51,216 nt of DNA, taken from Pseudomonas proteolytica (GTDB taxonomy: Bacteria > Pseudomonadota > Gammaproteobacteria > Pseudomonadales > Pseudomonadaceae). The position numbers and the translations under genes are program-made. Under the pieces are notes generated by a model. The model saw only the letters and a list, made by a program, of their open reading frames with translations, was not told the origin of the DNA and did not search any database. The stretch is taken from assembly GCF_007858275.1 (NCBI RefSeq), contig NZ_VFEV01000044.1, positions 1-51,216 of the forward strand, written 5' to 3'. Of this stretch, positions 24,277-34,495 are shown piece by piece. Position 1 is the first letter of the stretch; each line of letters starts with the position of its first letter.

Positions 24277-26025
24277 CTATTTGCCGGTCAGGCCCTTGAG
24301 CAGGCCACCTACGCCGGTGTTTGCAGTGGCCGATCCAGACGCCGTGGCATTGGCGTTGGCGTTGATGTTCAGACCGCCGAGCAGGCCACCACCACTACTA
24401 CCGCCGGTGCCGCCGGTTACCAGGCCACCGACCGAGGACACCACCCCACCGACTGTGTTGACGGTCTGGCCTACAGTGTTGGTGATCGGGTTGGCATTGG
24501 CTGCAGTGATGTTGCCGCCGAGGCTGCTGACTGCGCCGCCCACTTGAGTCACCAGGCCGTTGACCGGTGCGCCGATGCCGGTGGTGGTGCCGATGTTCTG
24601 GGTCAGGCTGCTGACACCCGAAGTCACAGGGTTAAGCGCCGCGCCCACATTGGTCGCCAGACCTGCTACCGGTGCGGTTGCTGCGGTGTTGGCCACACCA
24701 TTGCCACCGATCACTGTGCCGAGCGAGGCCACGGTGTTGCCCAGTGCGCCACCTGCCACACCCCCTGCACTGACGGTGCCGTTGGTGTTGCCCGCATTCA
24801 GGCCGTTACCGACGTTGGCCACCAGGCCGCCCACCAGTTCAGGCAGACCGGATGCCGGGGCACTGCCACTGCCGGTACCGGCAGACGGTGCCACATAACC
24901 ACCCGCAGTGCCTGCTACCGCACCGACACCGCTGAGCACGCTGCCCACGGCACCGGTCACTGGGTTGCCAGCGCCACCTGCGCCTGCCACCTGAGTCCCG
25001 AGGCCGGTGACGGTAGAGCCGACTTTATCCAGCAGGCCATTGACCGGGTTGCCCAGGCCGGTGGCTTTACCCAGGTTGCCGGTGGTGTTTTCCACCAGCG
25101 AGACCACAGGCACCAGCACTTTGCCGCCCAGGGTGTTGGTGACCGATCCCAGTGGGCCGGTGGTGCTGGCGGTACTCAAGGTATCGCCGAGCATGGTGAC
25201 TGCCTGGCCAACTTTATCCACCAGGCCACCTGCCGCCCCACCGACGCCGCCGGTAAGGCCGCCGACTACCGGGATACCGCCCAGGGTAGTCGAGAGTGTT
25301 TTGCCGGTGTTCGAAACACCCGTGCCCAGGTCGGCAACGCCGTTGGCTACGCCGGCCACGGTAACGCCTACGGAGTTGCTGTTGGTGCCCAGGGAGCCCA
25401 GGCCAGTGCCGACGCCAGTGCCGACGCTGCCAACCGCGGTGCCCACGCTGGTCACCAGGCCGCCTGCGGCAGTGCCGACTACCGGAACGCCGCCAACGGT
25501 TGTGCCGATGCCACCGATCGCTGTACCGACGTTACCGAGGGTGCTGCCCAGATTGGCCGCAATCTGACCAGTGACCAATGGGCTGGTAGTCGAGCCGGTG
25601 CCGCCGCCTGTGCCGCCACCTGTGCCGCCGCCAGTACCACCGCCAGTGCCGCCACCTGTGCCGCCGCCAGTACCACCGCCAGTGCCGCCACCTGTGCCGC
25701 CGCCAGTACCACCGCCAGTGCCGCCACCAGTACCACCGCCGGTGCCGCCACCTGTGCCGCCGCCAGTGCCACCGCCGGTTCCGCCACCTGTGCCGCCGCC
25801 AGTGCCACCGCCGGTGCCGCCACCTGTGCCGCCGCCAGTGCCACCACCGTCGCCGCCACCCGTGCCGCCGCCGTCACCACCACCGGTACCGGCGCCAGCA
25901 TCCGGGGACGAGGATGCAACGCTGCTCTTATGACCGCCACCACCACTGCTGCAGCCTCCCAGGCTCATCGCCAAGATAAGGGCCAATGCAGTACTTGCCT
26001 TCCACAACACGACTTGAGTTTTCAT
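24277..26025 (-). CDS. Glycine-rich repeat lipoprotein
   Basis: A 582-residue predicted lipoprotein: signal MKTQVVLWKASTALALILAMSLGGC (Cys25, Ser at +2). Residues about 45-145 are a low-complexity run of GGGT/GGGD tetrapeptides. The rest (about 155-582) is built of degenerate hydrophobic repeats such as NPVNGLLDKVGSTVTGLG, APVNGLVTQVGGAVSSLG and AGGLVDKVGQAVTMLG, almost free of charged residues, ending GVGGLLKGLTGK. Automated annotation often labels such proteins collagen-like, but Gly is not at every third position, so that name is doubtful. It likely reaches the cell surface and may be adhesive or amyloid-like; this is inference. It is followed by a terminator and then tpsB. Confidence 0.82.
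   Translation of the reverse strand: MKTQVVLWKASTALALILAMSLGGCSSGGGGHKSSVASSSPDAGAGTGGGDGGGTGGGDGGGTGGGTGGGTGGGTGGGTGGGTGGGTGGGTGGGTGGGTGGGTGGGTGGGTGGGTGGGTGGGTGGGTGGGTGGGTGGGTGGGTGSTTSPLVTGQIAANLGSTLGNVGTAIGGIGTTVGGVPVVGTAAGGLVTSVGTAVGSVGTGVGTGLGSLGTNSNSVGVTVAGVANGVADLGTGVSNTGKTLSTTLGGIPVVGGLTGGVGGAAGGLVDKVGQAVTMLGDTLSTASTTGPLGSVTNTLGGKVLVPVVSLVENTTGNLGKATGLGNPVNGLLDKVGSTVTGLGTQVAGAGGAGNPVTGAVGSVLSGVGAVAGTAGGYVAPSAGTGSGSAPASGLPELVGGLVANVGNGLNAGNTNGTVSAGGVAGGALGNTVASLGTVIGGNGVANTAATAPVAGLATNVGAALNPVTSGVSSLTQNIGTTTGIGAPVNGLVTQVGGAVSSLGGNITAANANPITNTVGQTVNTVGGVVSSVGGLVTGGTGGSSGGGLLGGLNINANANATASGSATANTGVGGLLKGLTGK
25595..25890 (-). repeat. 12-bp coding tandem repeat (GGGT tract)
   Basis: About two dozen tandem 12-base units, plus-strand forms GTGCCGCCACCT, GTGCCGCCGCCA and GTACCACCGCCA, encode the GGGT tetrapeptide run of the lipoprotein. 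Higher-order periods of 24-36 bases are visible from the way unit variants alternate. Since each unit is 12 bases, gain or loss keeps the frame. The two GGGD units lie at the N-terminal end. Confidence 0.92.
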
Positions 26026-26337
26026 GATGAGTTCCTTAGCACCTGGTACAGCCTTTGTTGGTCTCGCAAGTTCACCCGTTCTTCAGCAGGCAATATTTGC
26101 GTCCGTTGTGGCTATAACAGTCCTCGGCACTCTTTGTCGCAACGCTCAACTTGGTATTAACGATTTATATACAGGCACGGATATGCGTCTTGGTGATTAA
26201 TACCAACGGTATATAAGTGAGGTTTCTGTTAAATATGATGCGATGTAAATCAACGAGTTGAATAAGTTAGCGGGCTATCGATAGCCCGCTATAACTTAGG
26301 TTGTATATATACAATTAATCAGCCGGTTAACCCGTTT
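26026..26337. other. AT-rich intergenic region with inverted repeats
   Basis: A gene-free 312-base stretch between the lipoprotein start and the maoC end, clearly more AT-rich than its surroundings. It holds a ten-base inverted repeat, TTGGTATTAA (26151-26160) and TTAATACCAA (26197-26206), centred 46 bases apart and upstream of the lipoprotein gene, so it may be a regulator site. A perfect 22-base palindrome, AGCGGGCTATCGATAGCCCGCT, lies at 26269-26290 downstream of maoC and could end its transcript, although no T-run follows. No ORF is credible here. Confidence 0.55.
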
Positions 26338-27186
26338 TCAGGCAATCGGCTGCCACTTGCCGAGCATATGCTCGATATCGCCAGCGCCCTTGAGTTGCAA
26401 CTCGCCGCTGGAACCGGGCGCACTGCTCAACAAGATGACCTCGCCAGGCAGGCGTACCGGTTTCTTGAACTCAACGTAGATCTCGATGTTCGCCGCGGGT
26501 AGATGTTCATGCAGGGCCGCCACAGTGCGCGCCTTGTTCCACAGGCCATGGGCGATCGCCTGGGGGAAGCCGAACAACTTGGCGGTCAGGGCGCTTAAGT
26601 GGATCGGGTTGTAGTCGCCGGATACCCGGGCATACCGCCGACCGATGTCGGACGGTGCCTTCCAGCGAGTCAGCTCGCTGACCGTACTGGGCGCTGGCAG
26701 GGATTGCTCCGGTACCTCGCCATCGAGTTTCACCCCGCGACAGAGCATTTGGCTTTCACCTTCCCACAGCAAACCCAGGGAATCCTCGACGGTGGTGATC
26801 AGGTCAAAGGTCGCGCCCTTGGCGTGGGGTTGCAGGTTGCGCGTATGCACACTGACCCGCACATCGCTGACCCCGCCCATGGGGCGAAACACGCGGATAC
26901 GGTTGCTCAAGTGCACCAGCCCTAGCAGCGGGAAGGGGAACTGCGGTGCCGTCAGCAGTTGCAGCTGCAGGCCGAACGCCATGATGTGTGGATAAGTCGC
27001 CGGCAACATCGGGCTCTCGGCAAACCCACAGACCTTGCGGTAGGCCGTCACTGCCGCAGGATTGACCTGCACCCGGCAATGCAACCCTGAGTCGGGCAGC
27101 GTGGTGCCGGTGATCTTGCGCTTGAGTGCGGCGCGCCAATACAGCGGCGGTAGTGCCGGGCTGCGAGGTAATGTGTACCACAGCAT
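26338..27186 (-). CDS. MaoC family (hotdog) dehydratase
   Basis: A 282-residue double-hotdog protein. The hydratase-2 motif is clear at YARVSGDYNPIHLSALTAK followed by FPQAIAHGLW, containing the catalytic Asp and His of (R)-specific enoyl-CoA hydratases. The N-terminal half is a second, degenerate hotdog. The ATG at 27186 (MLWYTLPRS) lies two bases after the stop of the FabG-like gene, indicating tight coupling. With the reductase it could carry out reduction and dehydration of 3-oxoacyl thioesters; whether on CoA or ACP is unknown. Confidence 0.88.
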   Translation of the reverse strand: MLWYTLPRSPALPPLYWRAALKRKITGTTLPDSGLHCRVQVNPAAVTAYRKVCGFAESPMLPATYPHIMAFGLQLQLLTAPQFPFPLLGLVHLSNRIRVFRPMGGVSDVRVSVHTRNLQPHAKGATFDLITTVEDSLGLLWEGESQMLCRGVKLDGEVPEQSLPAPSTVSELTRWKAPSDIGRRYARVSGDYNPIHLSALTAKLFGFPQAIAHGLWNKARTVAALHEHLPAANIEIYVEFKKPVRLPGEVILLSSAPGSSGELQLKGAGDIEHMLGKWQPIA

Positions 27187-27188
27187 AG

Positions 27189-28541
27189 TTACGCTCCCAG
27201 CAGGCTTTGCCCGCATACACGCAACGCCTGGCCACTGACCGCACCTGAGCCCGGTTGGCCCAGCCACGCTACCGCTTCGGCAACATCCTGCGGCAAACCA
27301 CCCTGGCCCAGGGAGCTCATGCGCCGCCCGGCTTCACGCAAGGCGAAAGGAATATGTGCAGTCATCTGGGTTTCGATAAAGCCCGGGGCCACGGCGTTGA
27401 TGCTGATGCCCCGTTGCGCCAGCAGCGGCGCCCAGGCCTGGGCCAGGCCGATCAGCCCGGCCTTGCTCGCGGCGTAGTTGGTTTGCCCGCGGTTGCCGGC
27501 GATGCCGCTGATCGAAGCTAGCAACACCACGCGGCCGTTGTCGTGCAGGGTGCCGCTGTCGAGCAGGGCCTTGGTCAGCACTTGTGGGGCGTTGAGGTTG
27601 ACCGCCAATACGGCGTCCCAGTATTCCGGGGTCATATTGGCCAGGGTCTTGTCGCGGGTGATCCCGGCGTTGTGCACCACGATGTCGATGCCATCTGGCA
27701 ATTGTTCGATCAGTTGCGTGGCGGCGTCATCGGCGCAGATATCCAGGGCAATGCCACGCCCGCCCAAGCGTGCGGCCAGGGCGTCGAGATCGGCCTTGGC
27801 CTGCGGCACATCCAGCAACACAATTTCGGCACCGTCCCGGGCCAGGGTTTCGGCAATCGAAGCGCCGATACCTCGGGCAGCCCCGGTCACCAGGGCCTTG
27901 AGCCCGGCCAGTGGGCGCGTCCAGTCATGCACTTGGGTCGGGCAGGCGCTCAGGCGCAGCACCTGGCCGGAGACATAGGCGCTTTTCGGCGAGAGGAAAA
28001 ACCGCAGCGCGCCTTCCAACTGTGCTTCGGCGCCTTCGCCGACATACAGCAACTGCAAGGTGCCGCCGTTGCGCAGCTCTTTGGCCAGCGACCGGCTGAA
28101 GCCTTCGAGGGCCCGCTGGGCACTGGCGGCGAATGGATCGCTGAGGCTTTCCGGGGCGCGACCGAGAATCACCAGGTGCGCGCTGTGATCGAGATTTTTC
28201 AGCAGCGGCTGGAAGAACTCGCGCAGTTGCTTGAGTTGGTCGGTGTGTTGCAAATGGCTGGCATCGAACAGTACCGCCTTGAGCTTGGGGCCATGCCCGG
28301 GGATCCAGGGCGTGGCCTTGAGCGGCTCGGCCCCGTAGCTGTAGATGGCCTCGGTGAGTTTATTGGCAAATCCCAGCACCTGGGCCGCCAGCGGGCCGCC
28401 ACCCAACAGCAGGGCGCCTTCCACCGGGCGCAGGCGCCCGGCTTGCCAGCGCTCCAGGCGTACCGGGGACGGCAGGCCAATGGCCGAGACCACGCGGTGG
28501 CCAAGGCTTGAGTTGGCGAAGTCGATATAACGGTCAGACAT
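27189..28541 (-). CDS. Large FabG-like 3-oxoacyl-ACP/CoA reductase
   Basis: A 450-residue reductase. The first 205 or so residues form an extra N-terminal domain (flavodoxin-like, FabG4-type); the C-terminal 240 are a classical SDR: TGAARGIGASIAE cofactor loop, VHNAGITRDKTL, catalytic Ser in LLASISGIAG and YAASKAG. High-molecular-weight FabG proteins of this kind usually use NADH. The start at 28541 (MSDRYIDFANS) faces a thiolase on the opposite strand across a 106-base divergent promoter region. Confidence 0.9.
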   Translation of the reverse strand: MSDRYIDFANSSLGHRVVSAIGLPSPVRLERWQAGRLRPVEGALLLGGGPLAAQVLGFANKLTEAIYSYGAEPLKATPWIPGHGPKLKAVLFDASHLQHTDQLKQLREFFQPLLKNLDHSAHLVILGRAPESLSDPFAASAQRALEGFSRSLAKELRNGGTLQLLYVGEGAEAQLEGALRFFLSPKSAYVSGQVLRLSACPTQVHDWTRPLAGLKALVTGAARGIGASIAETLARDGAEIVLLDVPQAKADLDALAARLGGRGIALDICADDAATQLIEQLPDGIDIVVHNAGITRDKTLANMTPEYWDAVLAVNLNAPQVLTKALLDSGTLHDNGRVVLLASISGIAGNRGQTNYAASKAGLIGLAQAWAPLLAQRGISINAVAPGFIETQMTAHIPFALREAGRRMSSLGQGGLPQDVAEAVAWLGQPGSGAVSGQALRVCGQSLLGA

Positions 28542-28647
28542 GGAACGCTCTCCGGCTGCTGGGGTTCAAAGGGTGGACCATCAATAGGTGACAGTCGTTC
28601 CTAGTCTAGGCTCAGGATTGCACCTACCACCTAACAGGGAGCTTTCC

Positions 28648-29925
28648 ATGACTCAGTTGCGCCGTGTCGCGATCATTGGCGGTAATCGTATCCCCTTCGC
28701 CCGTTCCAATGGCCCTTACGCCACGGCCAGTAACCAGGCGATGCTGACGGCTGCCCTGGAAGGCTTGATCGAGCGCTACAACCTGCACGGCCTGCGCATG
28801 GGCGAAGTGGCTGCAGGTGCGGTGCTCAAGCATTCGCGGGACTTCAACCTGACCCGTGAGTGCGTGCTGGGCTCGCGCCTGTCGCCGCAAACCCCGGCCT
28901 ACGACATTCAACAGGCCTGCGGCACCGGGCTCGAAGCGGCGCTGCTGGTGGCCAACAAGATTGCCCTGGGGCAGATCGAATGTGGGATCGCAGGTGGTGT
29001 CGACACCACTTCCGACGCGCCCATCGGAGTGAATGAGGGCCTGCGCAAAATCCTCCTGCAAGCCAATCGCAGCAAATCCATGGCGGATAAATTAAAAGTC
29101 CTGTTACAACTTCGTCCCCAGCACCTCAAACCGGAGTTGCCGCGCAATGGCGAGCCGCGTACTGGCCTGTCCATGGGCCAGCATTGCGAATTGATGGCGC
29201 AGACCTGGCAGATTCCCCGCGCCGAGCAGGACCAACTGGCCCTGCAAAGCCATCAGAAAATGGCCGCGTCCTATGCCGAGGGCTGGCACAACGATTTGCT
29301 CACGCCGTTCCTGGGCCTGACCCGTGACAACAACCTGCGCCCGGACCTGACCCTGGAGAAACTCGCCAGCCTCAAACCGGCTTTTGAGCGCAGTGAAAAG
29401 GGCACTCTCACCGCTGGCAACTCCACGCCACTGACCGATGGCGCCTCCCTGGTGTTGCTGGGCAGCGAAGCCTGGGCCAAGGAACGTGGCCTGCCGATTC
29501 TCGCCTACCTGCGTGATGGCGAAGCGGCGGCGGTGGATTTCGTCAACGGTGCCGAAGGGCTGTTGATGGCGCCGGTGTATGCCGTCCCACGCTTGCTGGC
29601 GAGAAATGGCCTGACCTTGCAGGATTTTGATTACTACGAAATTCACGAAGCCTTCGCTGCCCAAGTGCTATGCACACTCAAGGCCTGGGAAGATGCCGAT
29701 TACTGCAAGACCCGCCTGGGGCTGGATGCGCCGTTGGGCTCAATCGACCGCAGCCGCCTGAACGTCAAGGGCAGTTCCCTGGCCGCCGGGCACCCATTTG
29801 CCGCCACCGGTGGGCGTATTGTCGCCAACCTGGCCAAGCTGCTGGACGCGGCGGGCAAGGGGCGCGGGCTGATCTCGATCTGCGCGGCGGGGGGCCAAGG
29901 CGTGACGGCGATCATTGAGCGCTGA
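28648..29925 (+). CDS. FadI-like acetyl-CoA C-acyltransferase
   Basis: A 425-residue thiolase. Nucleophile Cys91 is in DIQQACGTGLEAA; the second-site residues appear in YYEIHEAFAAQV, GHPFAATGGRI and the C-terminal CAAGGQGVTA. The length matches the FadI branch of 3-ketoacyl-CoA thiolases. CAGGGAGC precedes the ATG at 28648. Divergent from the FabG-MaoC pair: the three could together extend or shorten an acyl chain by two carbons. P. aeruginosa has a similar thiolase/SDR divergent pair. Physiological role unassigned. Confidence 0.9.
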   Translation: MTQLRRVAIIGGNRIPFARSNGPYATASNQAMLTAALEGLIERYNLHGLRMGEVAAGAVLKHSRDFNLTRECVLGSRLSPQTPAYDIQQACGTGLEAALLVANKIALGQIECGIAGGVDTTSDAPIGVNEGLRKILLQANRSKSMADKLKVLLQLRPQHLKPELPRNGEPRTGLSMGQHCELMAQTWQIPRAEQDQLALQSHQKMAASYAEGWHNDLLTPFLGLTRDNNLRPDLTLEKLASLKPAFERSEKGTLTAGNSTPLTDGASLVLLGSEAWAKERGLPILAYLRDGEAAAVDFVNGAEGLLMAPVYAVPRLLARNGLTLQDFDYYEIHEAFAAQVLCTLKAWEDADYCKTRLGLDAPLGSIDRSRLNVKGSSLAAGHPFAATGGRIVANLAKLLDAAGKGRGLISICAAGGQGVTAIIER

Positions 29926-30099
29926 TCTCGGCTATTATCCGAACGCCTCGGGCAATAGCGGCTTTGTCGGATTAATCTGGCATATTGGATGCATTCTTTA
30001 GCAGATCAAGGCTCGTTACCCTCTCCCCGCTGTGCGAGGATTGCCGTATAACGAGTGCCATACGCGTGTTTGGTAATAAAGGACCCACAATAAAAGCTG

Positions 30100-30996
30100 A
30101 TGAAGACTCCTAAACGCATTGAACCCCTGATCGAGGACGGTCTGGTCGACGAAGTGCTGCGCCCACTCATGAGTGGTAAAGAAGCAGCTGTTTATGTGGT
30201 GCGCTGCGGCAACGAGTTACGTTGCGCCAAGGTCTACAAGGAGGCGAATAAACGAAGTTTTCGTCAGGCGGCCGAATACCAGGAAGGCCGCAAGGTCCGC
30301 AACAGCCGGCAGGCCCGGGCCATGGCCAAGGGTTCCAAGTTCGGCAAGAAAGAAACCGAAGACGCGTGGCAGAACGCCGAAGTTGCGGCTCTGTTTCGTT
30401 TGGCCGGCGCCGGTGTGCGCGTGCCCCAGCCCTACGACTTCCTTGAAGGCGTATTGCTGATGGAACTGGTGGCCGATGAATACGGTGATGCGGCGCCAAG
30501 ACTCAACGACGTGGTGCTGGAGCCGGATCAGGCCCGTGAGTATCACGCGTTCCTGATCTCGCAGATCGTGCTGATGCTGTGTACCGGCCTGGTGCACGGT
30601 GACCTGTCGGAGTTCAACGTACTGTTGACGCCGACGGGCCCTGTGATCATCGACTTGCCGCAAGCGGTGGACGCGGCGGGCAACAACCACGCATTCACCA
30701 TGCTGGAGCGGGACGTGGGCAACATGGCTTCGTATTTCGGGCGATTTGCCCCGGAATTGAAGACCACCAAGTACGCCAAGGAGATGTGGGCGCTGTACGA
30801 AGCCGGCACCTTGCACCCGGCCAGTGTGTTGACTGGCGAGTTCGATGAGCCGGAAGAATTGGCAGACGTCGGCGGCGTGATGCGTGAGATCGAAGCGGCG
30901 CGGCTCGACGAAGAGCGACGCCAGGCGATCCGCGCAGCGGACGATGCACCACCGGGCAAACCGGCGGAAGAACCGCCGCCGCCTTGGATGCAGTGA
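30100..30996 (+). CDS. RIO-family serine protein kinase
   Basis: A 298-residue RIO1-type atypical kinase: nucleotide Lys in ELRCAKVYKE, catalytic loop LVHGDLSEFNVLL (Asp base and metal-binding Asn), and metal Asp in GPVIIDLPQAVD. A basic region (QEGRKVRNSRQARAMAKGSK) lies near residues 60-80 and an acidic, Pro-rich tail (PGKPAEEPPPPWMQ) ends the protein. AAAGGA lies upstream of the ATG. Archaeal and eukaryotic RIO kinases act in ribosome maturation; the role of bacterial ones is poorly known. It appears monocistronic. Confidence 0.9.
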   Translation: MKTPKRIEPLIEDGLVDEVLRPLMSGKEAAVYVVRCGNELRCAKVYKEANKRSFRQAAEYQEGRKVRNSRQARAMAKGSKFGKKETEDAWQNAEVAALFRLAGAGVRVPQPYDFLEGVLLMELVADEYGDAAPRLNDVVLEPDQAREYHAFLISQIVLMLCTGLVHGDLSEFNVLLTPTGPVIIDLPQAVDAAGNNHAFTMLERDVGNMASYFGRFAPELKTTKYAKEMWALYEAGTLHPASVLTGEFDEPEELADVGGVMREIEAARLDEERRQAIRAADDAPPGKPAEEPPPPWMQ

Positions 30997-31022
30997 TCGC
31001 CAGATTCATGACGATCTAAAAA

Positions 31023-31143
31023 TGTGGGAGCCGGTTTGTGTGGGAGCTGGCTTGCCTGCGATAGCATCACCTCGGTGCAACTGATGTACCGAGGTGCCTG
31101 CATCGCAGGCAAGCCAGCTCCCACAAAAGCCAGCTCCCACATT
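31023..31143. repeat. REPIN with flanking partial copies
   Basis: The core inverted pair (TGTGGGAGCTGGCTTGCCTGCGAT and its complement, 31039-31124) has inner arms CACCTCGGT and ACCGAGGTG. Truncated extra copies flank it: TGTGGGAGCC before and CAGCTCCCACA after. It lies between the convergent RIO kinase and cueR genes, the most frequent placement in this window. Confidence 0.9.
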
Positions 31144-31158
31144 GGGTTTTGCGTTCGG

Positions 31159-31562
31159 TCAGTTAGATCCGCAACAGCTGCCCGACGCCAATTCCTTGAG
31201 AATCGGACAATCGGGCCGGTGATCGCCCTGGCAGTGCTCCACCAGGTCCTGCAACGTATCGCGCAACTGCCCCAGTTCGCGGATCTTGTGATCCAGCTCC
31301 TCGATATGCTGGCGAGCCAACGCTTTCACGTCGGCACTGGCCCGTTGCCGGTCCTGCCACAACTCCAGCAACTTGCCGACTTCCTCCAGGGAGAACCCCA
31401 GGTCTCGCGAGCGTTTGATAAAGCCCAGGGTGTGCAGGTCGTCGTCGTTATACAGGCGATAGCCGCTGTCGCTGCGATGGGCCGGCTTGAGCAGGTTGAT
31501 CGACTCGTAATAGCGAATCATCTTGGCGCTCAAGCCGCTTTGCCGGGCTGCCTGGCCGATGT

Positions 31563-31566
<4 letters not shown>
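31159..31566 (-). CDS. cueR: Copper-responsive MerR-type regulator CueR
   Basis: A 135-residue MerR-family activator. The winged helix is MNIGQAARQSGLSAKMIRYYE, followed by a dimerisation coil and the Cu(I)-binding loop with Cys112 and Cys120 (HCQGDHRPDCP), the CueR spacing for monovalent metals. A CC pair is also near the C-terminus. Its ATG overlaps the copA stop by four bases, making copA-cueR an operon like cueAR of P. putida. Since the only nearby CueR-type promoter is upstream of copA, the regulator probably activates its own synthesis. Confidence 0.94.
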
Positions 31567-33764
<2,198 letters not shown>

Positions 33765-33793
33765 GGGGCGTTCCTCCAGGAAAAGTTGCCTGT

Positions 33794-33824
33794 AGGATCA
33801 AGCTTGACCTTAGGGGAAGGTCAA
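33794..33824 (-). promoter_or_regulatory. CueR-type promoter of copA-cueR
   Basis: On the minus strand -35 TTGACC (33819-33824) and -10 GATCCT (33794-33799) are separated by 19 bases, the long spacer typical of MerR-family promoters. The spacer carries the dyad GACCTTCCCCTAAGGTC (33806-33822). A CueR dimer bound here would twist the DNA on copper binding to allow transcription. Confidence 0.85.
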
Positions 33825-33851
33825 GCCCCTTAATTCACGGCAAGCCCTGAT

Positions 33852-33968
33852 ACCGTTTTTTTGTAGGAGCGAGCTTGCTCGCGAAGAACTGGAGAGCGCC
33901 GCATTTACCCGGTAAATACGCGTCATCGTTTTCGTTCTTCGCGAGCAAGCTCGCTCCTACAAAAACGG
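33852..33968. repeat. REPIN (GAGCGAGCTTGCTCGCG subfamily)
   Basis: Arms ACCGTTTTTTTGTAGGAGCG and AGCTTGCTCGCGAAGAAC pair with the mirror-image copy at 33924-33968. The inner region contains TTTACCCGGTAAA, itself a palindrome. The right end abuts the stop codon of the periplasmic unknown gene. It separates that gene from the copA promoter. Confidence 0.92.
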
Positions 33969-34349
33969 TCAGTAGCCGAGCTTGGCGGGCTTGAGGTACA
34001 TGCCGTCGGCGCCCTGGGCAATGCGCAACTTGCGTACGTCGCCGGCTTTCAGCGTGATCTCTTGGGCCTTGGGTGCCAACAGCCCCGGCAGGCAGCCTGG
34101 AGCCTGGCCCGGCAGCAGCTTGAGACGCAGCGAGACCTTGCCTTCCGGGAAGTTGAACGAGGTGGCCTGCTCCTGGAACAGCCGCCCGGCCAACTGGTCA
34201 TTGACGTACAGGCCAATCTCGCAGTTGGTGGGCACTTCCAGGCGCTCCCTGGATACGATCAGCACCGCGTAGTCCTCGGCGGCGCTGGCCTGGGGGACGG
34301 CGGCGAACAGGCTCAGCAGACTGGCAAGGCCAAAAAACGACCAGCGCAT
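33969..34349 (-). CDS. Periplasmic protein of unknown function
   Basis: A 126-residue secreted protein: signal peptide MRWSFFGLASLLSLFAAVPQ with likely cleavage ASA-AED. The mature part is beta-rich, with LYVNDQLAGRLFQEQATSFNFPEG and SLRLKLLPG, resembling the small DUF2846/PEGA-like beta-sandwich folds, and two Cys residues (TNCEIG, PGCLPG) that may form a disulfide. I cannot name a family with confidence. The start at 34349 is chosen for the signal peptide and a GGAGAATTC upstream. It sits between two CueR-controlled units but has no CueR-type site of its own. Confidence 0.75.
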   Translation of the reverse strand: MRWSFFGLASLLSLFAAVPQASAAEDYAVLIVSRERLEVPTNCEIGLYVNDQLAGRLFQEQATSFNFPEGKVSLRLKLLPGQAPGCLPGLLAPKAQEITLKAGDVRKLRIAQGADGMYLKPAKLGY

Positions 34350-34435
34350 GGTGAATTCTCCGGTTTCAAATCGTGGATGCTTGCAGCTTGGCGGACGTCG
34401 CCAGGGAATACCAGCCCGGCGGTTTTTTTCAGCGC

Positions 34436-34466
34436 TTGACCTTGCCATCGTGGCAAGGATGAGACT
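34436..34466 (+). promoter_or_regulatory. CueR-type promoter of the copper chaperone gene
   Basis: -35 TTGACC (34436-34441), a 19-base spacer with the dyad CCTTGCCATCGTGGCAAGG (34440-34458), and -10 GAGACT (34461-34466). Architecture and -35 match the copA promoter at 33794-33824, so CueR probably controls both. Confidence 0.83.
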
Positions 34467-34495
34467 GGGTGCAACCTCACTCAAGGAGTCATGTC

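Noticed and set aside
25595..25890. Possible CRISPR-like or satellite array
   Set aside because: Units are 12 bases, contiguous, without spacers, and encode an in-frame Gly-rich tract.
24277..26025. Collagen-like protein
   Set aside because: Gly occurs as GGGT, not as Gly-X-Y, so a triple helix is not expected.
24544..26160. Open frame of 538 codons opposite the glycine-rich lipoprotein
   Set aside because: Composition is an Ala/Thr/Cys low-complexity shadow of the repeats, without ribosome site or domain.
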